A stretch of 39,033 bases of DNA, taken from assembly GCA_016932415.1 (NCBI GenBank), contig JAFGCX010000004.1, positions 1 to 39,033 of the forward strand, read 5' to 3'. Origin of the DNA: Candidatus Krumholzibacteriota bacterium. Its GTDB lineage: Bacteria; Krumholzibacteriota; Krumholzibacteriia; Krumholzibacteriales; Krumholzibacteriaceae. This document shows, one piece after another, positions 31,646-39,033 of this stretch. The notes under the pieces are model-generated. The model was not told the DNA's origin. It worked only from the letters and a program-made list of their open reading frames with translations, and ran no database searches. Position 1 is the stretch's first letter; every line of letters begins with the position of its first letter. Position numbers and translations under genes: made by a program.

Positions 31646-32512
31646 ATGCCTGTTTCTGACGCAGACCTTACTATTATTGTCCCGGCGCTGAACGAAGAAG
31701 CTGTCGTCGGCGAGGTGGTCAGGGGACTGATAGCCGAATTTCCTGAAGCCCGCGTCATCGTCGTCGATGACGGTTCGACCGACAGGACGGGTGAGCGTGC
31801 GAAAGAGGCGGGCGCCAGCGTCTACAGACACGATCGAAAACTCGGTTACGGGGCGGCTCTGAAGACGGGGATCAGGAACTCATCGAGCGAATTCGTGCTC
31901 TTTTGCGATGGAGACGGTCAGCATGAACCCTCCGACGCCCGCAGGTTGTTCAGCGAAGCGCATGACCAGGATATGGTCGTGGGAGAGAGGAGATCGGGAT
32001 CACACTCTCCCTTTTCCCGAAGACCGGGGAAGTTGATCCTCAGACTGTTCGCCGATTTTCTCGCCGGGGTAAAGATACCTGATCTCAATTCGGGACTGCG
32101 AGTCTTCAGGCGCGATATAATCATGAAATATCTTCATCTCATGCCGCAGGGATTTTCATTTTCGACGACAAGTACATTCGCGATGCTTAAATCCCAGCGC
32201 AGGATCAGGTTCGTTCCGATCACGGTAAGAAAGAGGGTCGGAAAAAGCACCGTGCGACAGTGGAGGCACGGACCGGCCACCCTTATGCTCATGCTCAGGC
32301 TAACCGTGCTCTTCGAGCCGCTGAAAGTATTCCTGTCGGTCTCGCTTGCCCTTTTCGTTATCAGCCTGGGATCTCTCACGATCGATCTGACGATGGGCGG
32401 TGGAGGAGTCGGAGATACTACCGCTCTTATGGCCGTATCTTCACTTATCATTTTCATGTTCGGACTGCTGTGCGACCAGGTCTCCGCTTTGAGGCGGGAG
32501 AAACATGATTGA
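31646..32512 (+). CDS. GT2 glycosyltransferase, polyprenyl-phosphate sugar synthase-like
   Basis: About 288 residues. A GT-A catalytic domain has I-I-V-P-A-L-N-E-E (10-18), V-V-D-D-G-S-T-D (39-46), L-G-Y-G-A-A-L-K-T-G (66-75) and the metal site D-G-D-G-Q-H (88-93). Later come D-L-N-S-G-L-R-V-F-R-R-D and two C-terminal membrane segments, as in DPM1/GtrB-like proteins. Known role of such enzymes: moving a sugar from a nucleotide donor to polyprenyl phosphate in the cytoplasm. Such lipid-linked sugars are what GT-C enzymes use, and three GT-C-like proteins sit next to it. An earlier ATG at 31529 gives 39 extra residues without family likeness, so 31646 is preferred. The stop overlaps the next start by eight bases. 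Confidence 0.9.
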   Translation: MPVSDADLTIIVPALNEEAVVGEVVRGLIAEFPEARVIVVDDGSTDRTGERAKEAGASVYRHDRKLGYGAALKTGIRNSSSEFVLFCDGDGQHEPSDARRLFSEAHDQDMVVGERRSGSHSPFSRRPGKLILRLFADFLAGVKIPDLNSGLRVFRRDIIMKYLHLMPQGFSFSTTSTFAMLKSQRRIRFVPITVRKRVGKSTVRQWRHGPATLMLMLRLTVLFEPLKVFLSVSLALFVISLGSLTIDLTMGGGGVGDTTALMAVSSLIIFMFGLLCDQVSALRREKHD

Positions 32513-33644
32513 CCGTTGGGAAGATACCCGCAGGCAGAAGGCCCTGCTGATCTCGATTCTGACCGTGGCGGTCGTGCTGAGGATCTTTCTCGCCCTTACC
32601 TGCGATGCCGTTCCCGATTACAGCGACATGGCCACTTACAACGAAGCGGCGATGTCAGATGGTATACCTTCTTTTCCCCCTCCGGGATACCCCCTTTTTC
32701 TCAGGGCTGTCTATTCGGTCTTCGGAGCCTTTAACTATAAGGCTGTATTCGTCGTTCAGGGATTGATAAGCGCGCTTACGGTGTTTCTGATCTATTCGAT
32801 CGCCCTCAGGACTGGCGGCAGGACCGCCGCGGTGGCCGCCGGGACCATAGCCGCCATCTATCCGAATCTTCTCGCCTATAATCTTACTACTCTTACCGAG
32901 ACGTTGAGCGTATTTCTCGTGATCATGATCCTTTATCTTATCACGTCGAAGTCGAGGGAAACTCTCTGCTCGATCCTCGCGGGAGTCGTTCTGGCAGCGA
33001 GTTATTTCGTAAAACCATCGATCCTTTTCTTTACTCCGGGAATATTCCCTGGCGTAAGGAAAAAGATCCTCTTTATCATGACTCTTGGAGCGATCCTCGG
33101 CCCGGTCTTCATTTACGGAAGCCTTACGGGGAAAGGAGAAGACCGCGGCCCGGTCCTGATTTACAAGGCGTATAATCCCCGCGCCGCCGAGACCCCTCAC
33201 TTCGACTGGGATGAGACCGAACTGGGAAGGAATGATTCAGGAGACAGATATCTTGAAGAGACGGTAAGGTTCATATCGGGGAACAAGTGGGAAACGCTCG
33301 ACATAATCTATTACAAGTCATCGCTTTTGATATCGCAGGGATGGGATTCTTTCGTCCTGAAGGATATAAGCAGGAATAACAGGCATCTTACAAATATCCT
33401 TACATATGGATATCTTCCCGTCATGATATTCGGATTCATAGGCATGATACGTTTTATAGACAGGAAAAATCGAATCATAGCCTGGATGACGATAAGCTAC
33501 CTTGCCATCCATATCCTGATCACAATATTCAAACTGCGATACAGGCTATTGATCGAACCGATGCTGATAATATATTCAGGGATCACGATCTCGAAGATCG
33601 TGGCAAGGTTCAGTCCGGGACGGGATGAAGATATTTCTTTCTGA
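32505..33644 (+). CDS. GT-C-like polytopic membrane protein (paralogue C)
   Basis: 379 residues, with roughly nine to ten membrane segments. The first loop holds D-Y-S-D-M-A-T-Y-N-E-A-A (acidic pair plus Tyr), then P-P-P-G-Y-P-L-F-L-R-A; the middle has Y-F-V-K-P-S-I-L-F-F-T-P-G and the end has K-L-R-Y-R-L-L-I-E-P-M-L-I-I-Y-S. These line up with the proteins at 29190 and 30257, and this copy is closest to the classic PMT/ArnT loop pattern. The ATG at 32505 lies inside the end of the GT2 gene (eight-base overlap), so the pair is coupled: one makes a lipid-linked sugar and the other probably uses it (inference). Confidence 0.82.
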   Translation: MIDRWEDTRRQKALLISILTVAVVLRIFLALTCDAVPDYSDMATYNEAAMSDGIPSFPPPGYPLFLRAVYSVFGAFNYKAVFVVQGLISALTVFLIYSIALRTGGRTAAVAAGTIAAIYPNLLAYNLTTLTETLSVFLVIMILYLITSKSRETLCSILAGVVLAASYFVKPSILFFTPGIFPGVRKKILFIMTLGAILGPVFIYGSLTGKGEDRGPVLIYKAYNPRAAETPHFDWDETELGRNDSGDRYLEETVRFISGNKWETLDIIYYKSSLLISQGWDSFVLKDISRNNRHLTNILTYGYLPVMIFGFIGMIRFIDRKNRIIAWMTISYLAIHILITIFKLRYRLLIEPMLIIYSGITISKIVARFSPGRDEDISF

Positions 33645-33715
33645 ATATTTTCCGTTCTCATTTTGTATCGTAGATTGTGACACTGATATCAGAATCTTAA
33701 TGACAGGAGGAGAGG

Positions 33716-34318
33716 ATGGAGACAATGAGAATCAAACCGAGCAGAGGGTATCTGAGCAAACTGCGTCTTATTCTTACTATAGTCGCGTTCGGGGTGGCCC
33801 TGTTCGGCTTTATAATGGGCATGCTGATAGGGATCGATGAAGGCCCCAGGGTGGCGATGGTCGTTTTTTATATCTTTCTGGCCGCGGACCTGGCCTGGTG
33901 GCTGCCGGCGATGATAATAGTCGGTTACTATTTCAAAAGCCTCAGCTACGAGATACAGGACGATGAAGTGATCGTACATGTCGGCATAATCACCAAGTCG
34001 GTCAAGCATGTTCCCTACAGGACCGTGACGAATATCACCGCGAGAAGGGGGCTTTTCGACAGGTACCTCTTCAACATCGGTTCGTTGAATATACAGACGG
34101 CGGGAATGAGCGCTCAGGCCGGGGCCGAGGAGAGTCTTGTGGGACTGCCCGACGTGAAAGGCGTATACGAGGTGATCGTTGAAAAACTGAGGCGCTTCCG
34201 TGGAGGGATGACACCCGACCAGGCAGGGATAGAGGACTCCGGGATTGTAGCTTCGAGCGCGCAGATGGAAGCGATTCTTGATGAACTGAAGGAGATACGA
34301 AAAAATACGACGAAATAA
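33716..34318 (+). CDS. Bacterial PH-domain membrane protein (YdbS/bPH2-like)
   Basis: 200 residues. Two membrane segments (about 17-40 and 46-70) are followed by a bPH2 domain (about 73-160) with the family pattern L-S-Y-E-I-Q-D-D-E-V-I-V-H-V-G-I-I-T-K, V-P-Y-R-T-V-T-N-I, then R-G-L-F-D-R-Y-L-F-N-I-G-S-L-N-I-Q-T-A-G. A short charged tail ends in a probable helix (L-D-E-L-K-E-I-R-K). Known members (YdbS, YdbT) are small membrane proteins of poorly known role, some linked to stress resistance. The ATG at 33716 follows AGGAGGAGAGG, a strong ribosome site. Confidence 0.85.
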   Translation: METMRIKPSRGYLSKLRLILTIVAFGVALFGFIMGMLIGIDEGPRVAMVVFYIFLAADLAWWLPAMIIVGYYFKSLSYEIQDDEVIVHVGIITKSVKHVPYRTVTNITARRGLFDRYLFNIGSLNIQTAGMSAQAGAEESLVGLPDVKGVYEVIVEKLRRFRGGMTPDQAGIEDSGIVASSAQMEAILDELKEIRKNTTK

Positions 34319-34465
34319 AATTGCAATCTCTGTTTGATCTTCCACCCGTGGCGACGGCTGAAAAACCGATAGGAATCGACCGGCATATGTGATATCGTGC
34401 CTCCGAGATCTATCGAATGAAGCTGATCATCCGGAAAGCTTTCCAGCGAGAGGAGATATCAGACA

Positions 34466-36418
34466 GTGGAAGAGCACAAGCCGTATATTCCCGCCGATTC
34501 TCTCATTAAAGATTTTAACCCGAAAACTGTGATCCTCGGAATCATCCTCGGAGCGATATTCGGTAGCGCCAACGCCTATCTCGGTCTCAGGGTCGGGCTG
34601 ACGATCAGTACGGCGATTCCGCTTGCAGTCGTTTCGGTCGCCATTCTGAGGCTGCTCACCCCGGTCTTCGGCAAACCGACTATCCTTGAATGCAATATCT
34701 CCCAGACGACCGGATCGGCCAGTTCATCGCTTGCGTCAGGGATAATCTTTACAGTCCCCGCGCTGTACATATGGGGATATGATGCGCCTCTTGTCCAGAT
34801 TACCCTGCTCGCTATCTGCGGAGGCGTCCTCGGCGTCCTCTTCATGATACCGCTTCGAAGCTTTCTGATCGTCAAGGAGCATAAAAACCTGCCATACCCC
34901 GAAGGGACAGCAAGCGCGGAAGTCCTGATCGTAGCGACCGGGGGGGGAGGTGCTTCGGCAAAAAGCGTCTTTCACGGTCTCGGCATAGGAGCTCTTTACA
35001 AGGGCCTGATCTCGCTTCTTTATCTCTGGCCTTCGAGAGTCTCCGTCACTCTTCCCTTCATAAAAAAAGCCGTCGTGGGAGTGTCCACTACTCCCGCTCT
35101 TCTCGGTGTAGGTTATATCCTCGGCAGAAGGATAGGGGCGATCATGGTCGGTGGAGGCCTGATCTCATGGGTGTTGATAATCCCGTTCATCGCCTGGAAA
35201 TTCGGGGATATGGAGATCTGGCCGAATACCCTCGTCTATCTGCAGTCGAAGGGGCTGGATCCGTCGATCACCCTGATCGGCCAACTTTCTCCCAAGGAGA
35301 TCTGGGAGGGGTATATAAGGATAATCGGCGCCGGCGCGGTAGCCGCCGCGGGCGTCATCACAGTAGCGAAATCGATACCGACAATGATCAACTCGCTTAA
35401 GATAGGGCTTAAGGAACTTCGATCGAGCGCCGCCTCCCTTGACGCTGGAAAGCTCAGGACCGAAAGGGATCTCTCTATCAAGTACGTCATACTCGGTGTA
35501 TCACTCATCGTCCTTCTTGTGACTTTTATACCCGGGATCATCGGGAACGACACTCATATCATAATGAGGTTTCTAAGCGCTGTCGCGATCGCCATTTTCT
35601 CATTCGCTTTCGTGACGGTATCGTCGAGGATCGTCGGTATGATAGGGGTCTCATCCAACCCGACATCGGGAATGGCTATCGTTACCCTTCTCGGGGTAGG
35701 CCTGATATTCAAGATGCTTGGCTGGACCGACCTGACAGGAAAGATCACAGCTCTTACCATAGGAACGATTGTGTGCATCTCAGCTTCGATCGCCGGCGAT
35801 ATCTCCCAGGACCTCAAGACGGGATTTATCATAGGGGCTACACCGAAAAAACAGCAGATCAGCGAGATACTCGGAGCGCTTGGATCGGCCTTCTTCGTCT
35901 GTCTTGCCGTCTATTACCTCGGTAAGGCGTACGGGTTCGGCTCCGAGGACCTGCCGGCGCCACAGGCGACTCTGATGAAAACAGTCCTCGACGGTGTGCT
36001 CGATGGTAACCTGCGATGGGATCTTGTCGGGATCGGAGCGGCTTTCTCTGTCCTGGTGATGATATTCAGGGTGCCGCCGCTTCCGTTCGCCGTCGGTGTA
36101 TACCTTCCTCTATATTCGATGACGCCGGTATTCATCGGCGGGCTTCTGCGCCATATGGTTGACAAGAGGTTCAAAGGAGATGACTCCGCCGAAAAGGGAG
36201 GAGACCACGGGATCCTTCTCGGTTCAGGGTTGATTGCCGGCGAGGGGCTTCTAGGAGTGGTGATAGCGATCATCGCCGTGATAATCTCAAAATCTCCAAA
36301 ATATCTCGAGATCTCCTACTCGCCTGTATGGATCGGTCAGGGAGTGTCGGCAATCGTATTCGCCGCTCTCGGATGGTATCTATACAGGGTAGCAGCAAGA
36401 TCGAGGAAGTCGGGATAA
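34466..36418 (+). CDS. OPT-family oligopeptide transporter
   Basis: 650 residues and around 14-16 membrane segments, the usual size for bacterial OPT proteins. Family-like parts: N-A-Y-L-G-L-R-V-G-L-T-I-S-T-A-I-P near the start, E-C-N-I-S-Q-T-T-G-S-A-S-S-S-L-A-S-G, N-L-P-Y-P-E-G-T-A-S-A-E-V-L, and G-D-I-S-Q-D-L-K-T-G-F-I-I-G-A-T-P. Such proteins take up short peptides or metal complexes by proton symport; the substrate here is not known. The start codon is GTG with AGGAG about ten bases upstream, rather far. No peptidase or binding protein is next to it. Confidence 0.92.
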   Translation: MEEHKPYIPADSLIKDFNPKTVILGIILGAIFGSANAYLGLRVGLTISTAIPLAVVSVAILRLLTPVFGKPTILECNISQTTGSASSSLASGIIFTVPALYIWGYDAPLVQITLLAICGGVLGVLFMIPLRSFLIVKEHKNLPYPEGTASAEVLIVATGGGGASAKSVFHGLGIGALYKGLISLLYLWPSRVSVTLPFIKKAVVGVSTTPALLGVGYILGRRIGAIMVGGGLISWVLIIPFIAWKFGDMEIWPNTLVYLQSKGLDPSITLIGQLSPKEIWEGYIRIIGAGAVAAAGVITVAKSIPTMINSLKIGLKELRSSAASLDAGKLRTERDLSIKYVILGVSLIVLLVTFIPGIIGNDTHIIMRFLSAVAIAIFSFAFVTVSSRIVGMIGVSSNPTSGMAIVTLLGVGLIFKMLGWTDLTGKITALTIGTIVCISASIAGDISQDLKTGFIIGATPKKQQISEILGALGSAFFVCLAVYYLGKAYGFGSEDLPAPQATLMKTVLDGVLDGNLRWDLVGIGAAFSVLVMIFRVPPLPFAVGVYLPLYSMTPVFIGGLLRHMVDKRFKGDDSAEKGGDHGILLGSGLIAGEGLLGVVIAIIAVIISKSPKYLEISYSPVWIGQGVSAIVFAALGWYLYRVAARSRKSG

Positions 36419-36445
36419 AGATCGATATCGGAGCTGAGTTTTCAT

Positions 36446-36475
36446 CTCCGGTCCGATAGAGAAGCTTCGGAGATC
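36446..36475 (+). repeat. Hairpin after the OPT transporter gene
   Basis: Arms ATCTCCG and CGGAGAT separated by about 17 bases, roughly 30 bases past the stop codon. No T run, so a protective 3-prime stem rather than a standard terminator. Confidence 0.4.
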
Positions 36476-36536
36476 GAGTTGCTTATAGGTTATTATACCT
36501 ATGTACATGGCTTGCTGACCGTGATATACTATATCA

Positions 36537-36671
36537 AGAGTAGAGTCCAGAGTAATGATACTCGATAGACGGGGTTTCGAGGATACTTAGTACAAATAAG
36601 CAGAGGTCGAAGATGGTATCTAAAGAGGCCCCGAACAGAAAGACCGTCGCGGAGAGCGGCGGATTTTGTTT
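36537..36671 (+). ncRNA. Candidate small RNA in the gap before the M6 protease gene
   Basis: The 332-base gap at 36419-36750 holds no open frame of note. A possible promoter TGTACA (36502-36507), 17-base spacer, TATACT (36525-36530) would start a transcript near 36537, and a terminator-like stem ends it at 36644-36671. Between them are a small stem GAGTA/TACTC, and nested arms CGGGG with CCCCG and GATAC with GTATC. This is only a layout-based candidate; the family is not recognised. It could also be part of the 3-prime region of the transporter message. Confidence 0.35.
36644..36671 (+). terminator. Terminator-like stem before the M6 gene
   Basis: Seven-pair stem CCGTCGC (36644-36650), loop GGAGA, GCGGCGG (36656-36662), followed by ATTTTGTTTATTT. 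It sits directly upstream of the M6 gene promoter and so separates it from the preceding unit. Confidence 0.6.
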
Positions 36672-36677
36672 ATTTAG

Positions 36678-36706
36678 TTGAAAGTTATTATTAATTGCTA
36701 TATATT
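36678..36706 (+). promoter_or_regulatory. Promoter of the M6 protease gene
   Basis: TTGAAA (36678-36683), 17-base AT-rich spacer, TATATT (36701-36706). The ATG at 36751 follows with AGGAG five bases upstream. Confidence 0.7.
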
Positions 36707-36750
36707 ATTAATTGAAGTGGTGAACTTTTCATTCGATCCGAGGAGCCTTT

Positions 36751-39033
36751 ATGAAAGGGAGAAGACAGACTAAATCGAAGTCGATCAGATTCTTGTCTGA
36801 CGGCCCGTTTAAAGCGTTATTGATAGTTGTTCTTTCATTCGCGGTTATGCAGGTCCTCTTTGCAGGCCGGGTCATCGCGGTCACGGCCAATCCTGAACCG
36901 GTCACCTTGAAACAGCCGGATGGAACAGTGATAACCGTGGTCCTTAAGGGGGATGAATATCTTCACTGGAACGAGGACGAAGCAGGTTACCTTATCACAA
37001 GATCTGCCGACAGACTGTGGTGGGTATACGCGAGGGAAGAACTTGGCAAGATAGTCCCGACCGAACATGTCGTGGGAACTGCCGACCCCGCCTCTGTCGG
37101 CATGCGGCCTGATCTTGACAGGCTTCGCGCCTCGACATCGATCAGACCGATCGATAGCGCGCCCGATATAGACCAGGCGACTCCGTCTGGAACGGTATAT
37201 AATCTCGTTGTACTTGTCAATTATTCAGACCTTACTATAACCAGTACAACCACGGATTTTGATAATCTTTTCAACCAGATCGGATACTCGGCAGATGGAG
37301 CGACCGGATCGGTAAAGGATTATTATTCGGAGATCTCGTATAATACGATGACGTTGCAGTCTGTGGTAGTAGCGCCGGTAACGATAAGCCAGGGATACGC
37401 CTATTATGGAGCCAACGATTCCTGGGGTTATGACCTGAGGCCGCGCGAAATGGTCACCGAGGCGCTGGCCGCCCTTGAAGCGAGAGGCTTCGATTTTACA
37501 TCGGTGGACGGTGACAGCGATGGCTGGGTCGACGGACTTACTATCATCCATGCCGGCGGTGGAGAGGAATATGGCGGCAACGATTCCAATTATATCTGGT
37601 CGCACCAGTGGGCGCTTTCCACGACGGTCATATACGACGGCGTGAGGATGCGCACATATCATACAGAACCATCCAGAAGAGGATGGGATTCGACACCGAG
37701 TACATGGGGAATCACAAGGATAGGCGTGATCTGTCATGAGACAGGCCATTTCTTCGGATTGCCCGATCTGTACGATTATGGTTACGACAGCCAGGGTGTC
37801 GGCGATTTCTGCCTGATGGCTGGAGGCTCGTGGAACGGCAATTACGGTTCCTCTCCGGCTCATATGAGTGCCTGGTGCAAGACTGATCTTGGATGGGTAA
37901 CCCCGACCCTGATAACCGGCGGTGGATACTTTCCGATCAACCAGATCGAGACGAATACCGAGATATACAAGCTTCAGGGAAACTGGCCGAGTAACGAGTA
38001 TTTTCTCGTTGAAAACCGGCAGGGTGTCGGGTTCGATGCCGGCCTTCCAGGTTCCAACAGGGGTCTTCTCATATGGCATGTCGATGAGAACCAGCCTGAT
38101 AACGACGACCAGAATCATTTCAAGGTCGATCTGGAAGAGGCAAGCGGGATCCAGCATCTTCAGCTTAACTCCAATTCAGGTGAAGATAGCGATTATTTCA
38201 GAGCTGGGAACGCGACTTCATTTACGGGGACGACAACGCCAAACAACATCAGCTATACATACCTGGCTCTCGGTCTTGACATCTCAGGGGTCAGCAGCAG
38301 CGGGTCGTCGATGTCGTTTTACGTAAACGCGATGACGATATCGCTGGTCTCGCCGATCGGTGGAGAGGTCTTCCCCGGAGGCCAGAATTTCCCGATCTCC
38401 TGGGCGATAGCCGGTCCGGCGCCCGATTCGGTCTCCATCCTTCTCAGTCTTGACAGCGGCGCCAATTTCAACGAGACGGTCGCCAGCGGGATAACCAGCG
38501 GCACGCTGTACGACTGGACGGTTCCCAATATTCAGACATCAACGGCGAGGATCAAGGTAATCGCCTATACGGCGGATTCCGAGATGAGTAGCGATATATC
38601 GATGAGCGATTTCACGATCAATTTTGTCGATATGATTGCTCCCACAGTGACAGTGACCGCTCCGAACGGCGGGGAGACTTTCGCCGCCGGCGACCCTGTC
38701 GATATCGAATGGACCGCCGATGATAATATCGCTGTCGATTATGTCGAAATCTATTACTCAGTAAACGGCGGCGGCGATTATACCCTGATCTCAGGCCCAG
38801 AAGTTGATGATGGTATCTATGAATGGATCGCTCCCGGGTTCGAATCGACCGACTGCCTGGTAAAGGTAGTGGCGTACGATACTTCGTTTCTCACCGGCGA
38901 GGACGAGAGCGACGCCTCGTTCACGATCTATATCCCCGACGTGACAGCCCCGACAGTGACAGTCACAGCCCCGAACGGCGGAGAGGCGTACGTCGAGGGA
39001 GACACGATATCCATCGAGTGGATAGCCCAGGAT
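36751..39033 (+). CDS. Secreted M6-family (immune inhibitor A-like) metalloprotease, 3-prime end outside the window
   Basis: The frame is open from the ATG at 36751 to the last base, giving 761 residues without a stop. Order: long signal peptide (about 1-43), propeptide region, M6 peptidase domain with the zinc site H-E-T-G-H-F-F-G-L-P-D-L-Y-D (329-342; His329, Glu330, His333), a beta-rich part, then Ig-like repeats of the V-T-A-P-N-G-G-E type: one starting S-P-I-G-G-E-V-F, one V-T-A-P-N-G-G-E-T-F and one V-T-A-P-N-G-G-E-A-Y cut by the window. Known M6 enzymes are secreted and cut host or environmental proteins. More repeats and perhaps a sorting domain are to be expected downstream, but that cannot be seen here. 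The promoter at 36678 belongs to the same TTGAAA group as the other secreted-protein genes. Confidence 0.92.
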   Translation, partial: MKGRRQTKSKSIRFLSDGPFKALLIVVLSFAVMQVLFAGRVIAVTANPEPVTLKQPDGTVITVVLKGDEYLHWNEDEAGYLITRSADRLWWVYAREELGKIVPTEHVVGTADPASVGMRPDLDRLRASTSIRPIDSAPDIDQATPSGTVYNLVVLVNYSDLTITSTTTDFDNLFNQIGYSADGATGSVKDYYSEISYNTMTLQSVVVAPVTISQGYAYYGANDSWGYDLRPREMVTEALAALEARGFDFTSVDGDSDGWVDGLTIIHAGGGEEYGGNDSNYIWSHQWALSTTVIYDGVRMRTYHTEPSRRGWDSTPSTWGITRIGVICHETGHFFGLPDLYDYGYDSQGVGDFCLMAGGSWNGNYGSSPAHMSAWCKTDLGWVTPTLITGGGYFPINQIETNTEIYKLQGNWPSNEYFLVENRQGVGFDAGLPGSNRGLLIWHVDENQPDNDDQNHFKVDLEEASGIQHLQLNSNSGEDSDYFRAGNATSFTGTTTPNNISYTYLALGLDISGVSSSGSSMSFYVNAMTISLVSPIGGEVFPGGQNFPISWAIAGPAPDSVSILLSLDSGANFNETVASGITSGTLYDWTVPNIQTSTARIKVIAYTADSEMSSDISMSDFTINFVDMIAPTVTVTAPNGGETFAAGDPVDIEWTADDNIAVDYVEIYYSVNGGGDYTLISGPEVDDGIYEWIAPGFESTDCLVKVVAYDTSFLTGEDESDASFTIYIPDVTAPTVTVTAPNGGEAYVEGDTISIEWIAQD

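Noticed and set aside
33689-34345. Minus-strand open frame over the bPH2 gene
   Set aside because: The plus strand has a strong ribosome site, membrane segments and the PH-domain pattern; the other strand has none.
37225-38157. Minus-strand open frame of about 310 codons
   Set aside because: It is antisense to the M6 peptidase domain, which has an intact zinc site and is plainly the coding strand.

Overview
The window looks like a chromosomal segment of a Gram-negative bacterium from the Fibrobacteres-Chlorobi-Bacteroidetes (FCB) side of the tree, probably a candidate phylum of the Krumholzibacteriota / Eisenbacteria / Latescibacterota kind. The main reason is that seven intact secreted proteins, plus one gene relic, carry the N-P-F-N-P type C-terminal domain (FlgD-Ig-like, type IX secretion sorting domain), most of them ending in K-M-x-L-x-R. 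The phylum is an inference; the sorting tails and signal peptides are visible directly. No rRNA, tRNA, CRISPR array or intact insertion sequence was found.

Layout. 1-2369: the end of a YfiR-like (DUF4154) protein followed by a TonB-dependent receptor. 2370-3480: a graveyard with fragments of an IS110 transposase, an IS3 OrfA and a secreted-protein gene, closed by a strong two-way terminator. 3517-10959: a two-gene minus-strand operon of giant FG-GAP/VCBS proteins with exactly 14 repeats each. 11247-13845: an alpha/beta hydrolase, a relic of an ASH/HYDIN-type domain and a BaiN/HI0933-type flavoprotein. 14042-26581: five paralogous secreted proteins, each built on exactly eight copies of a 50-57 residue repeat, with a small secreted protein between them. 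26971-33644: a surface-glycan style block with a zinc-ribbon methyltransferase, a small secreted protein, three paralogous GT-C-like membrane proteins and a dolichol-phosphate-mannose-synthase-like GT2. 33716-36418: a bacterial PH-domain membrane protein and an OPT-family transporter. 36751-end: an M6 (immune inhibitor A-like) metalloprotease cut off by the window edge; it has no stop codon inside the window.

How it may work together. The sorting tails imply export by a type IX secretion system encoded elsewhere. The cargo is mostly predicted beta-propellers (eight blades, or two times seven), so the region looks like a store of surface display or adhesion scaffolds. The membrane glycosyltransferase block could supply surface sugars, but a link to the cargo is only inference. 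Five secreted-protein transcription units share a recognisable promoter of the form TTGAAA-N17/18-TAnAnT; this gives consistent start assignments and suggests that ordinary housekeeping sigma factor drives them.

The most interesting structural signals are the fixed repeat counts (8 in five proteins, 14 in two), the relic of another member of the propeller family beside IS fragments, and two unexplained RNA-like leader or intergenic structures near 28444-28535 and 36537-36671.
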